Shown here: in pieces, positions 57,036 through 64,000 of the stretch | How the letters are laid out: each line of letters begins with the position of its first letter | Numbering within the stretch: position 1 is the first letter of the stretch | NCBI RefSeq assembly: GCF_006715145.1 | Contig: NZ_VFMR01000001.1 | Coordinates: 1,550,001 to 1,614,000, forward strand | Length of the DNA stretch: 64,000 bases | Direction of reading: 5' to 3' | DNA from: Microbacterium sp. SLBN-146 | GTDB lineage: Bacteria > Actinomycetota > Actinomycetes > Actinomycetales > Microbacteriaceae | The notes under the pieces: model-generated | What the model was told of the DNA's origin: nothing | The model's database searches: none | What the model saw: only the letters and a program-made list of their open reading frames with translations | Position numbers and translations under genes: made by a program

Positions 57036-58361
57036 ATGGAGAGCACGTTGCCCGTCGTCGTCATCGGAGCAGGCCCGCAGGGTCTCGCCGCCGCGGCGCA
57101 CCTCGTCGAACGCGGCGTCCCCATCGTCGTGCTCGAGGCCGGGGACGGTCCGGCGGCGGCTGTCGCGGAGTGGAGTCACGTGCGACTCTTCTCCGGATGG
57201 TCGGAGCTGATCGATGCGGCATCCGCTCGGCTCCTGCAGCCCACGGGCTGGACGGCACCGACCGAGGGATACCCCACGGGCGCGCAGTGGATCTCGCGCT
57301 ACCTCGCCCCGCTCGCGGACGTGCTCGGTGATCGCATCCGGTACGGAGCGCGGGTCGTCGGCGTATCGCGGCTCGGACGAGACCGGACGATCGACGCCGA
57401 CCGCGGCACGCAGCCGTTCACGGTGCACGTCGAGTCGGCGGACGGCGACGAGTATCGCGTACACGCTCGCGCGGTCATCGATGCATCCGGCACCTGGGCG
57501 TCGCCCAACCCCGCAGGCGCCGACGGCATGCCGGCGCTGGGGGAGCGAGCATCCGCTGATCTCCTCACCTACCGCATTCCGGATGCCCGTGAGCGGGAGG
57601 CCTACGAGGGAAAGCACACGGTCGTGATCGGATCCGGCCACTCCGCCATCACCGCCGTCATGACTTTGGCGAGGATGGCACGGCGCGATCCCGCCACGAC
57701 GGTGACGTGGTGCCTGCGCCGGGCGACGGCCGACAACGCCTTCGGCGGCGGTGAGGCCGACGAGTTGCCCGCCCGCGGCGCGCTGGGCACGAAGGTGAAG
57801 GCGCTCGTTGATGCCGGTCTCGTCGCGCTCGAAACGGGGTTCCGGGTCGAGCGGGTCGCGCGTCGCTCCGACGGTGTCACGCTCGTCGCCGAGGACAGCC
57901 GCACGCTCGAGGCGGACCGCGTCGTCGTGCTGACGGGGTTCCGTCCCGACCTGTCGTTCCTGTCGGAGATGCGCCTCGAGCTCGATCCGACGCTGCAGGC
58001 GCCGACCCGCATCGCCTCCGAAGTCGATCCGAACGTGCACTCGTGCGGCACGGTCGCCGCGACGGGAGCCGCCGACCTCACGCATCCCGAACCGGACTTC
58101 TACATCGTGGGCGCGAAGTCGTACGGCCGCGCCCCGACCTTCCTCGCGCTGACGGGCTACGAGCAGGTCCGGAGCGTCGTCGCCGAGCTGGCGGGCGATC
58201 ACGCCGCCGCGCGACGCGTCGAGCTCGTCCTGCCGGAGACCGGCGTCTGCGGAGGCGCGGGGGCGTTCGACGGCGCCGGGTCTTTCGACGGCGCGGGCGG
58301 AGCATGCTGCGCGCCACCCGCGCAGGTTCTGCAGATCGGACGCGCCCCCGCCGCCGTCTGA
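57036..58361 (+). CDS. Flavin-dependent monooxygenase-like protein of ars loci (ArsO-like)
   Basis: The 441-residue cytoplasmic flavoprotein has an FAD-binding VVVIGAGPQGLAAAAHLVER, a second NADP-type Rossmann motif HTVVIGSGHSAITAVMTLAR in the middle, and VVVLTGFRPDLSFLSEMRLE. These match the flavoprotein that accompanies arsenic genes in actinobacteria (ArsO or thioredoxin-reductase-like). The C-terminus is notable: ETGVCGGAGAFDGA, then GGACCAPPAQ, with Cys clusters that could bind a metalloid. It is divergent from ArsR behind the shared operator. GGGAGA precedes ATG 57036. Its reaction is not proven. Confidence 0.85.
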   Translation: MESTLPVVVIGAGPQGLAAAAHLVERGVPIVVLEAGDGPAAAVAEWSHVRLFSGWSELIDAASARLLQPTGWTAPTEGYPTGAQWISRYLAPLADVLGDRIRYGARVVGVSRLGRDRTIDADRGTQPFTVHVESADGDEYRVHARAVIDASGTWASPNPAGADGMPALGERASADLLTYRIPDAREREAYEGKHTVVIGSGHSAITAVMTLARMARRDPATTVTWCLRRATADNAFGGGEADELPARGALGTKVKALVDAGLVALETGFRVERVARRSDGVTLVAEDSRTLEADRVVVLTGFRPDLSFLSEMRLELDPTLQAPTRIASEVDPNVHSCGTVAATGAADLTHPEPDFYIVGAKSYGRAPTFLALTGYEQVRSVVAELAGDHAAARRVELVLPETGVCGGAGAFDGAGSFDGAGGACCAPPAQVLQIGRAPAAV

Positions 58362-58436
58362 CGAGCGTCGTCGCGACGGAGTCAGCAGTCCGGCGCGAAG
58401 TTCTCACAACGGTCCTCCACGCGGTGAGAGGAGGAG

Positions 58437-58474
58437 GTAACGCAACGCGTTCATGGCGGTCGTTCCGGGGAAAC
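58437..58474 (+). promoter_or_regulatory. GlnR-like operator
   Basis: Half sites at 11-base phasing: GTAAC (58437-58441), CGTTC (58448-58452, poor match), GTCGT (58459-58463, partial match) and GAAAC (58470-58474). The GlnR consensus is GTnAC-N6-GnAAC repeated twice. Two half sites match well and one partly. Placement before nitrite assimilation genes supports nitrogen control. Confidence 0.5.
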
Positions 58475-58490
58475 ACCACGGCTCTAGCGT
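58462..58490 (+). promoter_or_regulatory. Promoter of the nitrite assimilation operon
   Basis: GTTCCG (58462-58467) and TAGCGT (58485-58490) are 17 bases apart. The -35 box overlaps the end of the GlnR-like site, as expected for an activated promoter with a poor -35. The start codon follows 57 bases later. Confidence 0.4.
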
Positions 58491-58547
58491 CGAGGCACGC
58501 ACCACGAACCGGAAGCTCCATCCCGCCCCGCCGCTCGGAGGAACACG

Positions 58548-59477
58548 ATGTCGTACGTCAAGCCAGCTGAACTGATCGGAACCGTCGTCGACGCGGGAGC
58601 GTCGAAAGTCCTGCTCTCCACACGGGACACGCTGATCCGCGCCATCATGGGCGGCGCGCTCCTGTCGCTCGCGGCGGCCTTCGCGGTGACCGTTTCGGTG
58701 ACGACCGGCGTGCCGCTCTTGGGTGCACTGCTGTTTCCGATCGGATTCATCATGCTGTATCTCCTCGGCTTCGATCTGCTCACCGGTGTCTTCGTGCTGA
58801 CGCCGCTCGCGTGGCTCGACAGACGACCGGGAGTGACGGTCGGCGGAATCCTGCGCAATTGGGGACTGGTCTTCGTCGGCAACTTCATCGGGGCATTCAC
58901 CGTCGCTATCCTCATGGCGGTCGTCGTGACCTACGGCTTCTCCGTGCCGCCGAACGAGGTCGGCGAAGCGATCGGCCACATCGGCGAAGGACGCACGGTC
59001 GGCTATGCCGAGCACGGGTTGGCAGGCATGCTCACGCTCTTCATCCGCGGCGTGCTGTGCAACTGGATGGTCGCGACCGGCGTCGTGCTCTCGATGGTGT
59101 CGAAGAGCGTGCCCGGCAAGATCATCGCGATGTGGATGCCCATCATGCTCTTCTTCTTCATGGGCTTCGAACACTCGATCGTCAACATGTTCCTCTTCCC
59201 CTCCGGGCTGCTCCTCGGGGGCGACTTCACGATCATGGACTATCTCATCTGGAACGAGATTCCGACGGTCGTGGGCAACCTCGTCGGCGGGCTGCTCTTC
59301 GTCGGACTGCCGCTGTACTTCACCTACGGCCGGTCCACGTCGCCCCGCGCGCCGCGGCGGAGTCGGCGGTCGGGCACCCCGGCAGTGACGGCGACCGGTG
59401 GTGCGGGCCAGGCGGCTCCCGCCACGACGGACAGTGCACCCGCGGCCCCCCTCGTCGACGCCCCCGTCGGCGTCTGA
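58548..59477 (+). CDS. Formate/nitrite transporter family channel
   Basis: The 309-residue membrane protein has six helices in the FocA/NirC fold: KPAELIGTVVDAGASKVLL, GGALLSLAAAFAVTVSVTTG, NWGLVFVGNFIGAFTVAILM, LFIRGVLCNWMVATGVVLSM and FFFMGFEHSIVNMFLFPSGL, with the pore His in GFEHSIVN. About 45 extra C-terminal residues are Ala/Pro/Thr-rich and probably disordered. It imports nitrite for the reductase encoded next. GGAGG precedes ATG 58548; the nirB start is 11 bases after its stop. Confidence 0.93.
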   Translation: MSYVKPAELIGTVVDAGASKVLLSTRDTLIRAIMGGALLSLAAAFAVTVSVTTGVPLLGALLFPIGFIMLYLLGFDLLTGVFVLTPLAWLDRRPGVTVGGILRNWGLVFVGNFIGAFTVAILMAVVVTYGFSVPPNEVGEAIGHIGEGRTVGYAEHGLAGMLTLFIRGVLCNWMVATGVVLSMVSKSVPGKIIAMWMPIMLFFFMGFEHSIVNMFLFPSGLLLGGDFTIMDYLIWNEIPTVVGNLVGGLLFVGLPLYFTYGRSTSPRAPRRSRRSGTPAVTATGGAGQAAPATTDSAPAAPLVDAPVGV

Positions 59478-59488
59478 AGGACACTCCG

Positions 59489-62140
59489 ATGGGTTCCGTT
59501 GTTCGCAGATCGAAACACGGCGCTGACGACGCGGCAACACCGCGCACCTACCGTGAAACCGTGAGCTCCATCGGCACCGACGTCCGCGACGTCGTCGTGG
59601 TAGGAGCGGGGATGGTCGCGCACAGGTTCGTCGAGAGTCTCCTGAGTCGAGCGGATGCCTCATGGCGGATCACGGTGATCGGCGAAGAGGCGAGGCACCC
59701 GTATGACCGCGTGGGACTGACCTCCTTCTTCGCCGGCGCCTCCGCCGACGACCTCACGCTCGCGACCTCCTGGCTCGAGGACGATCGCGTGCGATTTCTG
59801 CGGGGCGATGCCGTCGCATCGATCGACCGCGCCGCTCGGCGGGTGACCACGCGCTCGGGACGATCCGTCGCTTACGACCATCTCGTGCTCGCCACCGGCT
59901 CGTACGCGGCTCGACCGGCCATCGACGGGCACGACCTTCCCGGATGCTTCGTCTACCGCACACTCGACGATGTCGAGCACCTCGCGCAGTTCGTCCGCAG
60001 ACGCGCCGCAGAGCTCGGACGGCCACTCGTGGGTGCCGTCATCGGCGGGGGACTGCTGGGACTCGAAGCGGCCGGCGCGCTGCAGGTCCTCGACGTGGGG
60101 TGCACCGTGGTGCAGTCCTCGGATCGTCTCATGTCGGCTCAACTGGATCGTCCCGCAGGCGATGCTCTTCGCCGACTCATCGAGAGCCATGGCATCAGGG
60201 TGCGGACGGACTGCGTCACGACGCGCCTCGACCCCGACCGTACCGGCCAGGTCGCGGGACTCGAGTTCCGCGACGGGAGCTATGAAAGCGTCGACGTCGT
60301 CGTCTTCACCGTCGGGGTGCGTCCTCGCGACGAGCTCGCGCGGTCAGCCGGCCTCGGAGTCGACGCTCGGGGAGGGGTCGTCATCGACGCCGGGACCGCC
60401 ACATCTGACGCGCACATCTTCGCGATCGGGGAGGTCGCGAGCTACGCGGGAGCCAGTGTCGGCCTCGTCGCACCGGGGTATGCGATGGCCGAGGTCGCCG
60501 CGACGCGCATCCTCGGCGGCGAGGCGGAGTTCGCGGGGTATGACCTGTCGACGAAGCTGAAGCTCTCGGGGGTCGACGTCGCGAGCTTCGGAGATGCGTT
60601 CGCGCAGACCCCCGGTGCGTTGGACGTCGTCTACGCGGACCCGGTGGCCGGTGTCTACAAGAAGCTCGTCGTCTCGGACGACGCCAAGACGCTTCTGGGT
60701 GGCATCCTCGTGGGCGATGCGTCGGCGTACGGCTCGCTGAGACCCCTCGTCGGCAGCGCTCTGGGCGGCGATCCCGTCGCCTACCTCCTCCCGGAAGGCG
60801 ACAACGCCTCGTCCCGCGGTGAACTGCCGGACGAAGCGCTCGTCTGCTCGTGCAACAGCGTGACGGCCGGTGCCATCCGTTGTGCCGTGCGCGACCACGG
60901 ATGCACCGACACGACAGCAGTCGCAGCGTGCACGACAGCCGGGGCGGCGTGCGGCTCCTGCGTGTCGACGATCAAGAAGATCGTCGACAGCGAGCTGATG
61001 AAGACCGGCGCCGTCGTGAGCACGGCGCTGTGCGAGCACTTCGACATGTCTCGTCGCCAGCTCTTCGACGCTGTGCGGGTCTCGGGGCTGGTGACCTTCA
61101 GCGCCGTCATCGACCGCTTCGGCAGCGGGCGGGGCTGCGACATCTGCAAGCCGGTGCTCGCCAGCATCCTGTCGACACTCACGGGAAAGCACGTGCTCGA
61201 CGGGGAGAATGCAGGGCTCCAGGACACGAATGATCACGTCATGGCGAACCTGCAGAAGGATGGCAGCTACTCCGTCGTCCCGCGCATCCCCGGCGGCGAG
61301 ATCACGCCGGACGGGCTCCTCGTCATCGCCGAGGTCGCCCGCGACTTCGGCCTCTACACGAAGATCACGGGCGGCCAGCGCATCGACATGTTCGGCGCGC
61401 GGCTCGAGCAGCTTCCCGACATCTGGCGCCGCCTCGTCGACGCGGGCTTCGAATCCGGGCACGCCTACGGCAAATCTCTGCGCACGGTCAAGTCGTGTGT
61501 GGGATCGACGTGGTGCCGATACGGGGTGCAGGACGCGGTGGGTATGGCCGTCGCCCTCGAACTGCGCTACCGCGGTCTGCGGTCGCCGCACAAGATCAAG
61601 CTCGGCGTTTCCGGCTGTGCTCGTGAGTGCGCCGAGGCGCGAGGCAAGGACGTCGGCGTCATCGCGACCGACGCAGGCTGGAACATGTACGTCGGCGGCA
61701 ACGGCGGCTTCACTCCCCGTCACGCCGTGCTGCTGGCCGAAGGGCTCAGTGACGACGCACTGCTCACGGCGATCGATCGCTTCCTGATGTACTACGTGTT
61801 CACGGCCGATCGGTTGCAGCGCACCGCGCCGTGGTTCGCCGATCTCGAAGGTGGCATCGATGGTCTTCGGGAGGTCATCTTCGACGACAGCCTCGGGATC
61901 TGCGGCGATCTCGACGCGGCGATGGCTCGCCACGTCGAGGGCTACGAGGATGAGTGGAAGGCCACGCTCGACGATCCCGAGAAGCTCCGTCGATTCGCGT
62001 CGTTCGTCAACGCCCCGACGACGCCGGATCCGGCCCTCGCCTACACGGCGGAGCGGGGTCAGCCGCGGCCTGCCACTGAGGCGGAGCGTGCCGATCCTCG
62101 GGTGCTCATCGCCGGCACGACCCTGGAGGTGCGCCGGTGA
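59489..62140 (+). CDS. nirB: Assimilatory nitrite reductase [NAD(P)H] large subunit
   Basis: The 883-residue cytoplasmic enzyme reduces nitrite to ammonium with NAD(P)H. Domains: FAD/NAD(P)-binding oxidoreductase (about 30-430; VVVVGAGMVAHRFVESLL, VIGGGLLGLEAAGALQ), two BFD-like [2Fe-2S] regions (CSCNSV and CGSCVSTIKKI about 453-505; GRGCDICKPVL about 548-558), a sulfite-reductase ferredoxin-like domain (about 580-650) and the siroheme/[4Fe-4S] domain with CVGSTWC (670-676) and SGCAREC (710-716). GAAGGA precedes ATG 59489. GTG 59561 is an alternative, shorter start with TACCGT six bases before it. The GTGA overlap joins it to nirD. Confidence 0.95.
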   Translation: MGSVVRRSKHGADDAATPRTYRETVSSIGTDVRDVVVVGAGMVAHRFVESLLSRADASWRITVIGEEARHPYDRVGLTSFFAGASADDLTLATSWLEDDRVRFLRGDAVASIDRAARRVTTRSGRSVAYDHLVLATGSYAARPAIDGHDLPGCFVYRTLDDVEHLAQFVRRRAAELGRPLVGAVIGGGLLGLEAAGALQVLDVGCTVVQSSDRLMSAQLDRPAGDALRRLIESHGIRVRTDCVTTRLDPDRTGQVAGLEFRDGSYESVDVVVFTVGVRPRDELARSAGLGVDARGGVVIDAGTATSDAHIFAIGEVASYAGASVGLVAPGYAMAEVAATRILGGEAEFAGYDLSTKLKLSGVDVASFGDAFAQTPGALDVVYADPVAGVYKKLVVSDDAKTLLGGILVGDASAYGSLRPLVGSALGGDPVAYLLPEGDNASSRGELPDEALVCSCNSVTAGAIRCAVRDHGCTDTTAVAACTTAGAACGSCVSTIKKIVDSELMKTGAVVSTALCEHFDMSRRQLFDAVRVSGLVTFSAVIDRFGSGRGCDICKPVLASILSTLTGKHVLDGENAGLQDTNDHVMANLQKDGSYSVVPRIPGGEITPDGLLVIAEVARDFGLYTKITGGQRIDMFGARLEQLPDIWRRLVDAGFESGHAYGKSLRTVKSCVGSTWCRYGVQDAVGMAVALELRYRGLRSPHKIKLGVSGCARECAEARGKDVGVIATDAGWNMYVGGNGGFTPRHAVLLAEGLSDDALLTAIDRFLMYYVFTADRLQRTAPWFADLEGGIDGLREVIFDDSLGICGDLDAAMARHVEGYEDEWKATLDDPEKLRRFASFVNAPTTPDPALAYTAERGQPRPATEAERADPRVLIAGTTLEVRR

Positions 62141-62523
62141 CTCTCGTGCAGCAGCAGCCCGCGGAGGCGAGGACGGCGCACAGCGCATGGGTGCGCGTGT
62201 GCGCTGTCGCCGATCTCGAAACCGAGCGAGGTCGTGCAGCTCTCGTCGGCGACGTGCAGATCGCGCTCTTCCTTCTGCACTCGGGTCGAGTGCACGCGGT
62301 GTCGAACCTCGATCCCTACAGCGGTGCGCACGTCATCTCGCGCGGCATCGTCGGTACGAGGCAGGACGTTCCGACCGTGGCATCCCCCATGTACAAGCAG
62401 GTGTTCGACTTGCGCACGGGAGTGTGCATCGATCCGCGAGGCAAGGACCCGCAGATGCTGCAGGTGTGGCCCGCCGCCGTCGATGACGGGCACGTGCTGA
62501 TCCGGATGGAGGGAGCGCGATGA
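62137..62523 (+). CDS. nirD: Nitrite reductase small subunit (NirD)
   Basis: The 128-residue Rieske-fold protein partners NirB. The fold is visible (WVRVCAVADLETERGRAALV, LFLLHSGRVHAVSNLDPYSG, MYKQVFDLRTGVCIDPRGKD), but the four Rieske Cys/His ligands are missing, as in most NirD proteins, so it is structural. GTG start overlapping the nirB stop; the stop overlaps the next ATG. Confidence 0.93.
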   Translation: MTLVQQQPAEARTAHSAWVRVCAVADLETERGRAALVGDVQIALFLLHSGRVHAVSNLDPYSGAHVISRGIVGTRQDVPTVASPMYKQVFDLRTGVCIDPRGKDPQMLQVWPAAVDDGHVLIRMEGAR

Positions 62524-63752
62524 CGACGATGCTCGGGGTCTCGCTGACGGGACGTCGCGTGGTCATGGTCGGAGGCGGAGCCGTCTCCGCGCGGCGCCTC
62601 GCCCGCTTTCTCGCTGACGGCGCCGACGTCGTGGTCGTGGCGCCGGAACTCATCGACGGTATGCGTGAACTCGTCGAGGCTCACGGCGTGGACTGGTACC
62701 CGCGAAGGGTGCGCGAGTCCGACCTCGACGAGGCGTGGCTCACTCACACCGCGACCGGTGACGCGCGTGTGGATGCCGCGGTCGCGGGCTGGTGCGAGCG
62801 TCGCCGCATCCTGTGCGTCAACGCGTCCGACGGTGCCCACGGCAGCGCGCGCCTCGCGGCCGAGAGCCGCGCCGGTGATGTCGTCGTCGGCGTCGTGTCG
62901 GACACCGGTGTCGACCCGGGGCGGGCAGCTCGCGTGCGGGATGCCGTCGCTGCCCGTCTGCGCGACGGTTCGCTGCCCCTCCGACGTCGTCGCCGACAGG
63001 GCTCTGGGCGCGTCGATCTCGTCGGCGGCGGTCCGGGTCCCATCGACCTCATGACGGTTCGTGGGCGCAGGCTGCTCGCTGAAGCCGACGTCGTCGTCGC
63101 CGACCGGCTCGGCCCGACCGATGTGCTGACCGAACTGGAAGACGGCGTCGAGGTCATCGACGTCGGCAAGCGTCCCGGGCACCATCAGATGACGCAGGAC
63201 CAGATCAACGCGCTCATCGTCGAGCTCGCGCTGGAGGGCAAGCGTGTCGTTCGGCTGAAGGGCGGCGATCCCTTCGTGTACGGGCGTGGCGGTGAAGAGG
63301 TTGCCGCGTGCCTCGCGGCAGGCGTCGCCGTCGAGGTCGTGCCAGGCCTCACGAGCGTCGTTTCGGTGCCGCAGGCAGCGGGCATCCCCGTGACTCACCG
63401 TGGTGTCTCGGCGGGAGTCCATGTCGTCAACGGTCAGGCCGAGATCACGGCGTCGACGCTCGCAGCACTTGCGGACGACTCCGTCACCACCGTCGTGCTC
63501 ATGGGTGTCGCGGCGCTCCCTCGGCTTGTCGAGGCCGCGCGCACCGCGGGCGTGTGCGCCGATCGGCCGATGGCCATCATCGAACGCGGACACACTCCGA
63601 CGCAGCGCACGACGCGGTCGACGCTCGCCAGGGTCGTGGAGGATGCGGCGAGGGCAGACGTGCGCAATCCTGCCGTCATTGTGATCGGCGATGTCACCCG
63701 AGCCGATCTCCTGATGTCCGTTCCCGAAATGGCAGGTGATCCCGCTCTTTGA
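62520..63752 (+). CDS. cysG: Siroheme synthase: precorrin-2 dehydrogenase/ferrochelatase fused to uroporphyrinogen-III C-methyltransferase
   Basis: The 410-residue cytoplasmic enzyme makes siroheme, the cofactor of NirB. The N-terminal domain (about 1-155) has the NAD-binding VVMVGGGAVSARRLARFL and CVNASDGAH. The C-terminal SAM-dependent methyltransferase (about 163-400) shows VDLVGGGPGPIDLMTVRGRR, DVVVADRLGPTDVL, RLKGGDPFVYGRGGEE and VEVVPGLTSVVSVPQAAGIP. Its presence in the same overlapped operon links cofactor supply to nitrite use. ATGA overlap with nirD. Confidence 0.94.
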   Translation: MTTMLGVSLTGRRVVMVGGGAVSARRLARFLADGADVVVVAPELIDGMRELVEAHGVDWYPRRVRESDLDEAWLTHTATGDARVDAAVAGWCERRRILCVNASDGAHGSARLAAESRAGDVVVGVVSDTGVDPGRAARVRDAVAARLRDGSLPLRRRRRQGSGRVDLVGGGPGPIDLMTVRGRRLLAEADVVVADRLGPTDVLTELEDGVEVIDVGKRPGHHQMTQDQINALIVELALEGKRVVRLKGGDPFVYGRGGEEVAACLAAGVAVEVVPGLTSVVSVPQAAGIPVTHRGVSAGVHVVNGQAEITASTLAALADDSVTTVVLMGVAALPRLVEAARTAGVCADRPMAIIERGHTPTQRTTRSTLARVVEDAARADVRNPAVIVIGDVTRADLLMSVPEMAGDPAL

Positions 63753-64000
63753 CCGACCCGACCCGCCCCGCACTCTCGGCCGCACTCGCCGGTACGTCGA
63801 TCGTCATCGCTGTCGATAGACGGTCGTCCGAGCTCGCTGCCGCGCTCGAGAGGCATGGAGCGCTCGTGCGCCACGCGCCGGCACTCACGATCGTCCCCCA
63901 CATCGATGACGAAGCGCTCATCTCGGCGACGCGCGCCCTCATCCAGACCCGTCCGGACGTCGTCGTCGCTACGACAGGGGTGGGATTTCGCGGGTGGATG
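63749..64000 (+). CDS. hemD: Uroporphyrinogen-III synthase, 3' end outside window
   Basis: Eighty-four codons are visible. The TTG at 63749 overlaps the stop of the previous gene (TTGA), the same type of coupling as elsewhere. After a short N-terminal tail comes SIVIAVDRRSSELAAALERH, RHAPALTIVPHIDDEALISA and VVVATTGVGFRGWM, which follow the HemD pattern, in which the enzyme closes hydroxymethylbilane to uroporphyrinogen III, the precursor used by the enzyme just upstream. In many actinobacteria this protein has a C-terminal response-regulator-like DNA-binding domain; whether that is so here cannot be seen. Confidence 0.82.
   Translation, partial: MTDPTRPALSAALAGTSIVIAVDRRSSELAAALERHGALVRHAPALTIVPHIDDEALISATRALIQTRPDVVVATTGVGFRGWM

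Noticed and set aside
1..64000. tRNA, rRNA, CRISPR arrays, insertion sequences, integrases, attachment sites
   Set aside because: I looked for cloverleaf, spaced repeats, transposase motifs and terminal repeats and saw none; codon use is even along the window.

Overview
The window is very GC-rich, with almost exclusively G/C-ending codons, many GTG starts and ATGA/GTGA start-stop overlaps. Its families (F420-dependent glucose-6-phosphate dehydrogenase, DUF222/HNH protein, RskA-type anti-sigma factor, HspR and HrcA operators together, many leaderless genes) point to an actinobacterium, most likely a Microbacterium or close relative in the Microbacteriaceae. This assignment is inferred from gene content; no marker gene is present. 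I saw no tRNA, rRNA, CRISPR array, insertion sequence or phage gene, so it reads as ordinary chromosome.

Region 1 (1-14.5 kb) is a cell-surface polysaccharide locus. A nucleotidyltransferase and a tyrosine autokinase are read leftward. An HprK-like/PqqD protein, a LMW tyrosine phosphatase, an LCP transferase, an initiating sugar-phosphate transferase, WecG-type, GT2 and GT4 glycosyltransferases and a flippase are read rightward, mostly with overlapping ends. A GAP-family membrane protein and a large LuxR regulator follow. Region 2 (15-19.4 kb) is one 1443-residue secreted enzyme with two GH43-like propellers and two LamG domains, behind a promoter with a LacI-type operator. Region 3 (19.4-24 kb) has a lipoprotein sortase and a CHRD surface protein divergent from an ECF sigma/anti-sigma pair, then a membrane-anchored molybdopterin oxidoreductase; the two divergent units share a matching ECF-like promoter. 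Region 4 (24-32.8 kb) holds sdaA, an hsp20 gene under both a CIRCE and a HAIR operator, DUF2804, DUF4287, MarR, DUF2207 and DUF222/HNH genes, and an ohrR-ohr peroxide module with an OhrR-like palindrome.

Region 5 (33-40.4 kb) is a tightly overlapped array: CDP-alcohol phosphotransferase, UPF0104-type membrane protein, a pyrimidine-precursor-type ABC importer with fused permeases, a GT4 glycosyltransferase, a possible 26-codon leader and a bicupin. I know of no described pathway with this combination. Region 6 (40.4-42.5 kb) has SRPBCC and WYL-regulator genes facing a VOC gene. Region 7 (42.6-54.3 kb) is an IclR-controlled catabolic operon of unknown substrate: sugar-type ABC importer, isocitrate-lyase/PEP-mutase enzyme, DUF6282, amidase, AhpD-like protein, LLM oxidoreductase, zinc alcohol dehydrogenase and F420-dependent G6P dehydrogenase. 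Two tandem IclR-like palindromes lie just after its promoter. Regions 5 and 7 are the best candidates for undescribed systems.

Region 8 (54.3-58.4 kb) holds an acyl-CoA synthetase and a small arsenic-type locus (ArsR with a CC/CxC sensor, a GNAT enzyme resembling ArsN1, a divergent flavoprotein) without a visible arsenite pump. Region 9 (58.5-64 kb) is nitrite assimilation: formate/nitrite channel, NirB, NirD, a CysG-type siroheme enzyme and the start of uroporphyrinogen-III synthase, behind a GlnR-like site. A recurring theme is leaderless transcription: a TAnnnT-like hexamer ends 6-7 bases before the start codon of at least eight genes.
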